Made by a program: the position numbers and the translations under genes. This document shows positions 23,772 through 34,781 of a DNA stretch of 64,000 nt, in pieces. Origin of the DNA: Halocafeteria seosinensis (taxonomy: Eukaryota > Sar > Bigyra > Bicosoecida); the NCBI GenBank assembly GCA_001687465.1, contig LVLI01000319.1:39939-103938 (forward strand). The letters are read 5' to 3'. Every line of letters begins with the position of its first letter. Position 1 is the first letter of the stretch. The notes under the pieces were generated by a model, which made no database searches, was not told where the DNA came from, and worked only from the letters and a program-made list of their open reading frames with translations.

Positions 23772-25314
23772 ATGAAACGAAACCGAACAGAAGCTGGCGG
23801 AAGAGGATACGAAAGGTACGTGCCTGTCCGCCAACCTCAAGGTCAACAGCAGGGGTACCGATCATGGAGTTCTCTGTCGCCGCCCTACACTCCATATGTG
23901 CATTGGATCTACCGTGCAAGTATAAATGCAATGTATTGTCCAGTGGCAAGAGGCAGGGGGTATCGTCTTTGGTTTTGGAATACTGTAGAAGCTTCGTCAA
24001 GTCCGTAGAGAAGCTCGACCGACAGGATCCGTCCTTTGTACAGTTGCTAGGTCATCTGATCCCCAGCTGAAACACCGTGCAAATGTGTTATGCAGTTTCT
24101 CTGGAGCGAATGTAGATGATGCCCTTCCAAGAGAAAAGGCATTGCTAACAACGACACAGCGTGGAAGTGGGAGGAGGAGGAGAACTGAGTAAGTGAAACC
24201 GTGCGATACCATTCGTGGCTCTGAGAAATCGGCTGCGTATTCGGTGAACAGCAAGGAAAGACAAAACCACAACCAGGCAGAACAAAAGCGAGCAGGAAGA
24301 ATTCGAAATAAAATCGAAGAGCTGGAAAATACTTTAACAGTGAGCGCTGCTTGGTGCGAGTGGCAATGCTTCTAGCGACAGAAATCATACGATGTTTGAC
24401 TGACAATACAGACCGCCGGGAAAGAAACCAAACGAGACCGGGCTTCCGTGTTGTCAAGCGCAGTATCGTATATCAATGAGCTAGAAGAAAGAGTGGACCG
24501 CATGCACCAAGATTCTAACGGTAGTTACGGTGCGCTTGCAGACGCATGTATGTTACCCATACGTATTTTAAAAGTTGACATTATTATTGCCGTTGCAGAT
24601 ACGAAGTTTCCTTCAAATGCGGCTTCTGGAATTTATGGAGAGGCATACAGTGCAGCTTCTAGTAGTGCACAGCAAAACTATCTAAACTACAAGTCTCTCT
24701 TCCTTACTGATGGTCTACCGAAAGCTATAGTGTCTCTAGACGGAATTATTTTAGACTGCAACGCAATGCTTTGCTGGTTTACCGGTTATTCACGAGCAGA
24801 ACTACTGCAAATGTCTTTCTTCTCTTTAATGCCTACACCAGAGGCGGAATCCACTAAAGAAGCGGTGAAAGGGTTGTCAGCCAATGTTGTCGACTGGGAT
24901 TCTGAAGTAGTTTGCTGTTCCATGTCGTACCGGAAGCAATTCATTCTGAAAGAAGGAGTAGCACAAGTTTACACCTCGCTCTCCATGGGATGCGATGAAG
25001 AGCAAATACCGCATTTTGATTCCCAACATTTTGTATGCACTATATTGCCACTTATCTATCCCGAATTACGAAAACGCTCATTGTTTTGTATAGATATCGA
25101 CGGAAGACTCCTGCAAACGTCGCTAAGTGAAGATACTGCACCGGGTGAGTGCTCGTTGAGGTTCGCAGACCGAACATGCTCCTTTCTGGAGAGCCAGGCT
25201 CAAAGGGGGCAGCACTTGTCCCAGGCCTTGGCACCGGCTCCTAGAACAGCGACAGATGGGACGTCTCTGGTGCTGTCTCACAACCCTTTAGACTCAGACT
25301 ATTCGCCGGATTAG
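23772..25314 (+). CDS. bHLH-PAS transcription factor, array copy C (349 aa, 5 exons)
   Basis: Exons: 23772-23815, 24096-24188, 24252-24339, 24412-24520, 24599-25314; phases 2,2,0,1. Exons 2, 3 and 4 are exactly as long as in copy B (93, 88 and 109 nt), strong support for the model. Exon 1 is the least certain: it encodes MKRNR like copy B but requires a 280-nt first intron, far longer than the others. The bHLH has basic region HNQAEQKRAGRIRNK and helix 2 RASVLSSAVSYINELEERV. The PAS domain begins near GLPKAIVSLDG and carries the signature ILDCNAMLCWFTGYSRAEL, followed by MSYRKQFILKEG, the block conserved among copies. The C-terminal ~80 residues are polar with no domain. Ligand, partner and targets cannot be read from sequence. 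Confidence 0.85.
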
Positions 25315-26135
25315 TGGTTTCGGACCGGGGCATCTAAGTATGTAATAAGGCAAGTTACATAAGATTTGCCAAAACTCGCAGATTTAGTTGGCACACACAC
25401 AAATGTGACAGATAGCCCACCGGCCGGCAGCTCCTCCAACTGCGTAAATTGAGTCTTGGCCATAAAGATTCGGCTCCACAACTTGCGGGTAGTTTTTTGG
25501 CTTACAGCGTCTGTTTTTACAATGCTGCATTCTTTACTATGAAGCGGGGCAGCTCTTGTCTGTCATCGAAATCTTTGCGGTTCCCCGATTCATAAGCAAT
25601 CCGCATGAATGACATACCGGTTTTTGCTAACTTGCGGAACAGTTGCGCCAGTACAGCAGCTAAACTCAGGAATAGTTCGCGAGTACTAGGAAGTTCCGTG
25701 CAACCAGCAGTATGCACCTCTGTACAGTGAGTGGAAAAGTTACATTGTAAGTTGTACGAACTATCCAGACAGGATTTTAAGTCGATTGTGGCTTGGGGGG
25801 AGATCTCATCGCAACGTTGGAACCGTGCGGGCGATATCAAACGCACCTAATTCTGTTGGTGTTTATAACACCATCAATTCTCTTATTTTTTCGTAAGTCC
25901 TTTTTATAGCCAGCGTGTAAGCGGCCAGCAAGAGAGTCGCTGCCTCGCTGTGGTTCGGGCAGAATCCAGCTGGTTGTCTAATTACCGGTACAAGTACAAT
26001 GGTTGAATATTTGGTGTTTGTTGATAGTTTTACAAACAAACGTTCCTTCAGTAGGTTTACGTCAAATTAAAGAAATAAAGCTCGCGATTTCTACCTCCAC
26101 CTCGTATGTATAACCTTGGTTGCGCAACAACGACG
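25315..26135. other. Spacer between bHLH-PAS copies C and D
   Basis: 821 bp without a supported coding exon, RNA gene or long repeat. It should hold the copy C terminator and copy D promoter. The 100 bp before copy D is A/T-rich. Confidence 0.45.
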
Positions 26136-27485
26136 ATGAATAGTCCGCCAAAAAGGCCTCGTGAAACATCGCCTTCTATTTGCGATACTAGTTTCCCAGG
26201 GTGAGTTACAGCTCCTCAGTACTATTCTCTGGTGTTTATTGCGTTCAATGGAACAATCGAGGAACTGGTATTGTTTGGATGATATGTCGTATCGAACGCA
26301 GAATGGAATCCCCGTCAGCGTCGCCACCTCTTCAAGGTCCCCCGCAATTGAGCAATGCGATGGAGAATGTCTCCACAAATGGCTCAGCTCGCATAGAGTG
26401 CGTTCATCATGATGCCCGTCTTACAGCTGATGTTGTATCATGCCACGTGGTTCGCTCTTGCACCCTGCCAGATCCTGTCGCTCTAGTCACAACATGGTGG
26501 AACGACGCCGAGCTCAAAAAATGAGGGAAAAAATCGGCACATTAGCGAGTATAGTAGCTGTAAGTACTCTCCCGGGTGCTCTTGGGTAGCTGGTGATCTA
26601 TATGTGCTTATTCTCGGTGGCTTTGCCAGAGAGCTGGCAAGACCACCAAGAGAGATAAGAACTCCATCCTAGCTGCCACAGTCGACTATGTTAGGGAGCT
26701 TGAGGAAAAGGTTAGTCGAGCTGGTGAACAACATGATGAATGTAAGTAACGATGTGCATTATCGTGTGGTGAAGGCAAGTTCATTTTAATATAAGATGGA
26801 GTTCCGGGCCTCAGTGTCTCGGAGAAATTGCAGTGGTCCCAACAGTCGTCGAGAACGCTACTACGAACGACTGTTTAACTCCTGTACGGTTCCTCAGGCC
26901 GTTATATCCCTTGAAGGAAAATTCTTAGACTGCAATGATAGCTTTTGCTCTTTGGTAGGATATTCGAAAGAGGCAATGTTGCAGCTTTCGGTATTTAGTA
27001 TGACCCCTGAGAATGAGCAGGCGAGAAGCCAAGGAATAATTTCTGACATGCTGTCGCATTGTGAGAAAGGTGTGGGCGGACAACCGATTCAGAGGTCTTT
27101 TCGTAAAGAAATAATCGCACGGGGGAAGCAGCTTGAACTAAGTGTTTCCACGTCGTTAGTATGCGATGACCGAGGGCGTCCGGAGTACTTCGTATCTAGT
27201 GTGATGGAAGCGATCCCGGTTTCCACGTGCCGCGAGAAAGAAGAAAGGTACGCTGAGGCCAGTGGAATGTCATCACTGGATGACACAGGCATGGTTACAG
27301 ATCGAACTTGTCGAGGAATACCTACGGTGGCCTATAGAGATCATGTTACTGAGATCCCGATGGATCAAGATTCATTATCACTTGAAGGTGAAAATAGTTT
27401 CCCTGAATGGGAGGTAGTGCATACTGCGGCTCCAGCCTCTCCGAGTGTGAGTAAGTTCCCGTACGCTTCTACTGAAACATGCTGA
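26136..27485 (+). CDS. bHLH-PAS transcription factor, array copy D (343 aa, 5 exons)
   Basis: Exons: 26136-26200, 26302-26397, 26472-26559, 26630-26741, 26815-27485; phases 2,2,0,1. The fifth acceptor at 26815 was chosen over an AG at 26795 because only it keeps the frame with the exon 4 donor. Exon 3 is again 88 nt. The basic region HNMVERRRAQKMREK has the full His-Glu-Arg-Arg pattern; helix 2 is KNSILAATVDYVRELEEKV. The PAS domain shows KFLDCNDSFCSLVGYSKEAM and then SFRKEIIARGKQ. A donor-like GTGAGTAAG occurs near 27447, so an alternative C-terminus is possible. It pairs with copy E by similarity (RAGK..KRDKNS after the loop in both), suggesting the array grew by at least two duplication steps. 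Confidence 0.87.
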
Positions 27486-27871
27486 TAGGGTCAGCACTTC
27501 AGAACCATCTACTGAATTCTAGCCCCAGCTTGCGAGAAACTCTGAGCTCATGCTCATGGTTGTAGAAATTTTCTGCCGACAAAATCGTTCATGCACAGCT
27601 ATTCGTGAGACATTCCTCGTAACATCAGATGGTAATAGCACATACATCTGAAATATGTGCTGTGGGGCACTTCGTCACAAAAGTTGTGGATCTACCTTCC
27701 ACCTTGAAGTGCGGCGGAAAAAAAAGGGGAATGTCATCATCCTTGACTCACCATTCGTCTACCTACGCATTTCACATTTTTCTAGATTGATTTTCATGCG
27801 TGTGTGTTCCTGAACATTAATAAGCCATCAAACTAGCTAGATTGTAGTGAACTTGTGGTGCATCGTACCGA
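27486..27871. other. Spacer between bHLH-PAS copies D and E
   Basis: 386 bp, the shortest spacer in the array. Nothing is recognised besides a short poly-A run near 27718-27726. Confidence 0.45.
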
Positions 27872-29245
27872 ATGGCTGCTGCTACGATGGAATCGGCTCG
27901 CAAGAGGGCTCGAACGAACTCCGGTTGCCTGGGAGACGACTCAGTGTAAGTCCATTTCTCTCCATCTATCGTGGCGCACGGTAGTTTCACTAGGAGACGA
28001 ATTTAATACTCGTGGGATTACGCGGCTCTTGTTTGCACAGATCGGCTGATGCTGATGGATCCTTGTACCCCGGGGAGTCTGATTCAACCTCAACGAGATC
28101 CACACAGAGGAATCGGTACGTCACCAAGTGTTTACATCAAGGAAAGACCCTCGACCTCAAGGTATATTTGGTTGGGTAGGTACAGAGATCGACTGACCCA
28201 TAACCTTTCGGAACGGAGGCGTTCACGGAATCAGCGTCACCAGATTGATCGCTTGGGAACTATCCTTGCCGTAAGTTCGACGGTATTCTAATGCAGGAAT
28301 GTACTCTAAGTACCCCTTTTTGATGTTTTTTTCAGAGGGCCGGGAAAGTGATCAAGAGGGATAAGAACTCTGTGTTGGAGAGTACGGTCGATTACGTTCA
28401 GGAGCTGGAAGAAAAGTTGGCATCTGTTACTGGGGCCTCTCAACAGAATCATCATGTCCATCAGTCGAGCAACGGTAAGGTGCATCGTTCTACAGTACAA
28501 CAGAATTGTAGAGTCGGATAAATTGAAGTATATTATCTATTTTGTGTTGACAGGGACGTTGTCTCTTCGTGGAAGTGAAAACAACGGAGGAATTAATTAT
28601 CGAAGAATCCTCCACGCGTCGGGCGTCGCTCAGTTGATAGTGTCCCCTGACTACTCCATCCTTGATTGCAATGAAGTTTTCTGCTCCTTTGCTCAGCGCT
28701 CAAGAGAGGCATTACTCAATCGTTCAATTTTGAGTATAGCACCTGAGGAGGACAAGTGCAGAACACGTACGAACCTGCAGAACTTAGTCGCCTACAGCCG
28801 CACAAACGACCTACGCAACTCGTATGTTACCCACAAGTCCCGAAAAACGCATACCGTAAATGGAGAGAGAATGCAGCTGGTGGTGACGACATCTCTGCTG
28901 TGTGATAGCAGTGGGAAACCAGAGCACTTCGTATCGACTATAGTGCCAATCCCCTTAGCTTCGATGTCTACAAGCAGTGACAGTCATACCGAAGCTAACT
29001 CCGTGGATCCATCTTGTTTAGAATGGGGAAATGCAGCAGATATAAATGCGTCGCAGAATGTGGCCAGTCCGTCGTTGGGTTCTATTGGTTCTGTCTCGAT
29101 ATCGCGGTCTGATGACGGCCACGACACAGCCGGCCGGTTTTTATTAGATGAAGAAGCGGATACCTGCCATGGGGATCTAAGTCCTGCGAGGTCCGTGGAT
29201 TCTGGAGTACATCTGGGAACACACTTCCCTGACTACTGTTCCTAG
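27872..29245 (+). CDS. bHLH-PAS transcription factor, array copy E (354 aa, 5 exons)
   Basis: Exons: 27872-27945, 28041-28115, 28186-28270, 28336-28474, 28554-29245; phases 2,2,0,1. Exon 3 is 85 nt, one codon shorter than in copies A-D. The basic region HNLSERRRSRNQRHQ keeps His-Glu-Arg-Arg, and helix 2 is KNSVLESTVDYVQELEEKL. Between the bHLH and PAS lies a His/Gln-rich linker longer than in the other copies. The PAS signature is SILDCNEVFCSFAQRSREAL, where the usual Gly-Tyr of the array is Gln-Arg, the most divergent of the five; the second block is THKSRKTHTVNGE. The C-terminus is Ser/Asp-rich. It is the last copy and converges on the DDX10 gene, with 134 bp between stops. Confidence 0.87.
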
Positions 29246-29379
29246 GCAATTTGTACAATTGTAACTTGTATTTGCTAGCAAAGTGCTGTTGTGCTGCTTC
29301 CATGTCGAATCACAAAGTATCTTGGGTGGTACAACCAAATCCGGTATGGACTAGTACTCTTGTGAACCGCCAAACTACG

Positions 29380-31865
29380 CTATGCTCGTCGTCGTTTCTT
29401 TAGCAGTTGCATGGCCATGTTTTCGGTTTCGTCCAAGGTTTGTGGGACCGTTTTACCGTCGTGATTTGTCCCTTCTTCTTCAACATCCTTCTCCTTCGCT
29501 TCTGACTCTTCATCCTCATCGTCTTCAGGTTGTTCTCCGTCCGCATCACCATCCTCAGCATTCGCAAGTTGTACGTTTCTCTCCTCGTTTTCTTCGTCAG
29601 AATCGCTTTCAAGAGCGCCTTTCGCGCGCAGGCGTTCTTCCCGATGTTTTTCCCGAATCCTTTCTCTATACTTGTCTTTATCGGCAGGATCGGCCTGTTG
29701 AATTCTCTGCCGTACTTGTTCAGCATATTTATCGTGTCCTTCATGATCCCGCTTTCCAAGATGCCTATTTCCATTAGTTTGGCTGGCTACGTTCTGTAGG
29801 CGGTGAGCATCACGATCACCTTCACCCAGTTTCTTCGTGGCGTCAGTAGCTTTCTGTAACTTTTGCTTTTCGTACCACTCCAGCCCCTTCATATCATTCT
29901 CACTAACAAGTTCAGAATCAAACTCTGTATTTTGTTCAGGCTTTATTGTCCTTCTGACTGAAAGGAAGCCATCATCGTCGGCAGCACTTTGTGCGTCTTC
30001 GTCCTCATCAGAGCTACTTTCTTCCTCATCATCAGTCGCACTTTCAGAAGACGAAGCTGAGCCATCACTGGAGGATCCTCCTTTATCATTGGTCTCGCTT
30101 TCTCCAGTTGATTCATCATTGGCCTTCGCTTCTTCAGCTACCTTTCGTCTAAGTTCCTCTACTTGTGCAGGTTTATTTTTCTGCTCGCGAACCTTCTCTC
30201 GGTTCTTAAATCGCTTCAGGAACTTCAGTGAGGGGGTGTTGGCCAGGCCTAACGACTCGGAAAACTGCTCCACAGGTAGAACATTGACGTCGAATATGTC
30301 TTTTCTTGGCTGGAGCATTATTGAGCGCAAATAAGAGCGGAAGGCACCCTGTGCTGTCTGTTTAAGATGAGGGTCGGCGGCCACTTCAGCCGCAATTTTG
30401 TTTGTCACAGACACTGCTTTGTCTGCGTTTATTTTGATCTGGCGCAAGGGGATCTTATGCTCTTTCAGCAGCGGTACCATGGCAGGCGCTTCGCTCGGGA
30501 GTAACACCAGCAACGAGTTACCACTCCGAAGAAATCTCGCTGTACGCCCTACTCGGTGGACGTACGATTCTGGATCCTCCGGGCAGTCCAATTGAAGTAC
30601 CCAGTCGACATTTGGAAAGTCTAAGCCTCTAGCTGCTATATCTGTAGCGAACATTACAGCGGAGTTCTTCTTCAGCTGTATTTGGAGCCAAAGTAGTGAC
30701 AGCAGAATCTATTAACACGAAGAAAGGTACGGCGTGCAAATGTTTTAGCACTTACGAAGTCATAGTAGATATACATCCGCCGTTCTTGCTTCATCTTCCC
30801 GTGTAGATGTAGTAGCGGTACTCCTGGTCGGATCCTCCTAAACGCCTCAAATAGGAAACGCACTTGCTTGCAAGAAGAAACAAAAACGATAGATTTATTT
30901 TTCAAGTGAGTTTTTATAAAACTGTACAGTACGTTCAGTTTGTCGCCCAAGCGAGAGATTACATATGTTTGCGTCAGTTTCGTTGGTGTTACCTGGTCAC
31001 TTTTGCTATGAACGGATAGATATTCCGGATCTTTCAAAGATAATCGTGCTAGCTGATTAACATCCTTTGTTTGTGTTGCCGAAAATAATAGAGTCTGACG
31101 CTGCGGATGCACCGGCACCTGAGATATAATTGAATCCATCGTGTCTTTGAAACCCATATCTAGGATCCGATCCGCCTCATCAAGCACGAGCATTCGGACT
31201 CCTGTGACTTCAAATTCAGGAGTTTGCTCCATGTGTTGTAATAGTCGTCCAGGTGTCGCTATCAAAATATTGAAGTGTTGTATGTAAAGTTGTTCATCTG
31301 CAAAGTCTTTCCCTCCACAAATGAGTCCAGCCGTGAGTGAGTAGTGGTAGCTCGCGACACTTTTCAAGACCTCCATGATTTGCATTGCTAATTCCCGTGT
31401 AGGGGAGATCACCAACGCACCCAAGCCGTCTTCGGTACTCCAACTTGCATGAAACAGCTTCTCCAAAACTGGAACCAGGAAGGCCAGAGTCTTCCCGGAG
31501 CCCGTTTTTGCTGCCCCCAAAATATCGCGTCTGCACGAATAAAGACAAGCATGCTGAACATAAAAAATACACACTGGTATAGGAACATATCTCCCTTACC
31601 CTGCTAATGCATGGGGTATAGCGCATCGTTGAATTTCCGTCAATTGGGAGAATTTCGCCTTTTGCAAGCCATTGAATGTGTACCGCGAGATCGGCAGCTG
31701 CGCGAACGTCGTCGCTGCCACATCCTGAGATCCTCGAGGTGGACTTTCGGTTGCTATACGCTCTTGGAGCTGCTTAATCTCGATTTGTTCACGCTTCACG
31801 GTGCTGATTTTGGTCTTGGTGGGGGCCCTTCCCCCCTTGTTTTTACCTCGTTTCGGCGGCGGCAT
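29380..31865 (-). CDS. DDX10: DEAD-box RNA helicase DDX10/Dbp4 (778 aa, 3 exons)
   Basis: Exons in transcription order: 31865-31600, 31530-30756, 30675-29380. All helicase motifs are present: Q motif region ([16 protein letters not shown]), motif [10 protein letters not shown] (residues 95-103), Ia PTRELA, DEAD in [22 protein letters not shown], and [10 protein letters not shown]. The block RRMYIYYDF joined to [18 protein letters not shown] matches DDX10/Dbp4 closely and confirms the second splice. The C-terminal ~350 residues form a very acidic and Lys-rich tail, as in the family. Yeast Dbp4 unwinds snoRNA/pre-rRNA duplexes for early 18S processing in the nucleolus; that role is inferred here. 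The N-terminal [12 protein letters not shown] is a basic nuclear-type sequence. Confidence 0.95.
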
Positions 31866-32164
31866 TTCCACAGACACACAGAAAATGAATCTTTGTAACA
31901 TGCAGTATGTATTCAAGCCATTGGAGCTCCAATATTCAACGCACAATGTAGTGTATACAGTAGTTAAACATGCTTGAAGTGACACGGACCTCAACTTCAA
32001 CCTATATCCCTTCGGAAAGTGTGGAATCGCAGCAGGAAGTTACTGTGCTACAACATTAAATTCTTGTGTATTCATTTCCGTTCATTATGTAAGGCAAAGA
32101 CACTTAACTTCTTTGGAATTTATGGAAGAAGTCTCGCATAAGACCAATTCAACTCAACGGTCAG
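31866..32164. other. DDX10 promoter and LRR gene 3' flank
   Basis: 299 bp between two same-strand (minus) genes. It should hold the DDX10 promoter and the LRR gene 3' UTR. No specific motif stood out. Confidence 0.4.
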
Positions 32165-34569
32165 CTATCGTCGCCGAATTCCTGGAAGGTCACTGCTAAA
32201 TCGAGCATGGAATGAGCCACCGTTGTTCGATGGGACAGGGTGCCTTTCGTGGTACGCGTGGGCATCGCCATGGCCAGCCCCACTGTTATTGGTCTGCAAT
32301 ACTTCCTCATAAGAAGTATGTCCCGTTGATTTTAGGATGGCTTCCAACGCTTGCATCGACGACTGCTGGTCAGCAGCTACCGTCTCCTCCAGCTCGTCCA
32401 TCCTCTCGTTCAATGAATTGATTTCCTCAGACACCATGTGCCTCAAGTGTTCGTGAGAAGGGGAGCCACCTTTCTCCCCCTCTAAGGCGTGAAGTCGTTG
32501 CTCAAGGTCTTCCTGCCGTTGCTGCAACGTACGGACAGATTCACTGAGGTGCTCCAAATCTGTGCGCACCCCGTCGACCTTCTGAAGTACAGTGCCGTGA
32601 GCCTGGTTTGAAACTGCGCTGATAGCTTCTTTAACCACTCCATTCATAACTTCCGACACGATCGATCTTACACGTCCTTCCATTTCCTCTCTGAACTGCC
32701 CCAGCCGTTCTTCTACATTAGCGTCACTCTTGGAGTGATTCGGCTGGGAGGAGGAGGCAGTATCGCTGGCGCGTGGTTCCTGATAAGGGCTTCGAGTCGC
32801 CGCTTCAGAAGGGTGGGCTAGCGGTTCTGTCATGTCGGACGTGCATGTATCAGGTAAACCATCTACTGTTACTTCCAAGGCATCCAACATTTGCCGAAAC
32901 TGCTGAACCTGGTTCGATCCACCGGACTCATATTCTTGCAAATCTCTCAGGGTACTCTTAATGGTATTCATTACTCGCATAATGCTTTGGCCCTGACCCT
33001 CAGAAATCGTACATCCCGTGATATCAATGTAGGATAACCAACTGAACTGACTGACAGTGTCGTAAACTACTCGGAAAGCTGCAGAAAGATCAGCGCTTTG
33101 GAGCGTCTTACCAAGAGTGCTAACAACCATTTGCAGTTGCTGTCCTAGTTGGTGATACATCATTATGAGAGTCTTAGCAAATTCTTCATCCAAATCATTT
33201 CCTGATATTATTAGCTCCCTTAGACTTCGTTCTGCATCATGTCCGAGAGACGTATTCCTCTTGACAATGGGCTCGCACCTCCATTTCGTCGCTATTGCAC
33301 TTAAAATGAGAGCACCTCCTTTGGCAGTAAGTTCGTTATTTGACACATCGAGCGTTCTAAGTACCAAGGGGTGGTATTCGCCACCTTGAGGCTCGGGGTG
33401 TAATAAGTCAGCTAAGACTCCTGCCCCTTCGTCCCCCAATTGGTTTGATGCAATGCACAGCACCCTTAAATTGACGCAGTACCGGAGTAAATCGCCCAGC
33501 GGATTTAGTCCACGCACTCCGATACTGTTGTCTTCCAGGTTCAAGGCAGTAAGCGAATCTAAAGTCTTGTGTCGATCTTTCAAGTTTCTCATCAAACTTT
33601 GACGTGCAGCAAGCACCCCTTGAGCATTGATATTCGTGCTACTAACATCTATGCATTCTAGACCCGGCGAGCCACTCTCGCATAATGGTAGTAAGGTCTT
33701 CAAGGCCTCGTTACCGATATGTGCGATATTACTCATCGAGATCTTCCGCAGAGTTTTACACTCTGCGACAACCGGGCAAAGATAAATGAGATGTAGCCAA
33801 GAATCTTCCTACATAGTTATTGTCGCAGCTTACCTGGAAGATACTTGACGAGGTCCATTAGGCCAGCCGCAGAGAGTTCGGAATATGACAAGTCCAAATG
33901 CTCGATGGTTGTGCAATACTTTAGCTCCTGCGCAACGCAAACCATTTTGGTGTCATCACAGTTCATCCTGAGGTACGTTGGACGCTTCCCATTCTTTATT
34001 TCCTCGAGGATATCCAAAAACGAGGCATCTGGATCCACTCCTAAAATATCACAACTCTGTCTGTAGCGCTCCACGGCTTCCTCCAGTTCCGAATGATCCG
34101 GTTCCTGTTTTGTTTGGGTGAGTGATTTCTCCCATGATCGCGCGTTCAAGGTACCATTAACATTATGCTCATGAAAATGAGCGCCACCTTGCTGCGTTGA
34201 TGAAGAGGAACCAAGATATTGATCGAAATGATCCACACTAGCAGCGTGGTGCCCAGATTGCTGCTGGTTCCTGAGGCTGTTTAATAGCCCAGTTCCGTCC
34301 AAATGTCCACTCATCCCCGAGGTATGTTGGTCTACCATAAACGACAAGGACGACGAGGAAGAGGAGGCCTCGATAGGAGTGGAAAGAGACGGTGTAGCCT
34401 TCCCAGACTGTCCTGAAGCTTTTGAATCCAACGCCGACGACGGATTTCTCTGCTCTGTCATACTATACCACGACGACATATTGACCGACGGGCACCATCC
34501 CTTCTCCCTGATGATCGAAAGCGTCCCAATCACCCGCGACAACGCCCAAAAACAATCGATTCGAGCCAC
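32165..34569 (-). CDS. Leucine-rich repeat protein with C-terminal coiled coil (777 aa, 2 exons)
   Basis: Exons in transcription order: 34569-33834 and 33762-32165, with a 71-nt phase-1 intron. The first ~180 residues are Ser/Gln/His-rich and probably disordered. They are followed by ribonuclease-inhibitor-type LRRs, for example TIEHLDLSYSELSAAGL, LTALNLEDNSIGVRGL, LRVLCIASNQLGDEGA and LRTLDVSNNELTAKGG. The C-terminal third has long heptad stretches (TDLEHLSESVRTLQQRQEDL, LNERMDELEET), predicting a coiled coil for self-association. No NACHT, kinase or membrane segment is visible, so it is not an NLR-type receptor. The start could instead be the Met about 30 residues in (MSSWYSM). Function is unknown; a scaffold is the simplest inference. 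Confidence 0.8.
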
Positions 34570-34781
34570 ATGACGCTGCTTAAATGAGGTCCGAAGAGGG
34601 TAATCGACGAAAACATTGACGTCTCGTTATAGGTGCATTGGCGGTGGTCACAATTTCGGTTAATATACACTGTATAGCTGTATTTGCCGTGAATATCATA
34701 GGTTATACAGAAAGGTTTCTTGTACACCTGTGTAGCCGGGATTCGGTGAGAGCCAGAGTGGTGTTTTTGGAGCCATAGACA
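34570..34781. promoter_or_regulatory. Candidate bidirectional promoter, LRR gene and enoyl-reductase gene
   Basis: Only 212 bp separate the start codons of two divergent genes, so their promoters must overlap or be shared. No TATA element was recognised. Confidence 0.5.

Noticed and set aside
26796-26814. Independent ATG start (26796) for a PAS-only protein in copy D
   Set aside because: The frame extends through an acceptor at 26815 that joins exon 4 in phase, matching the other four copies.
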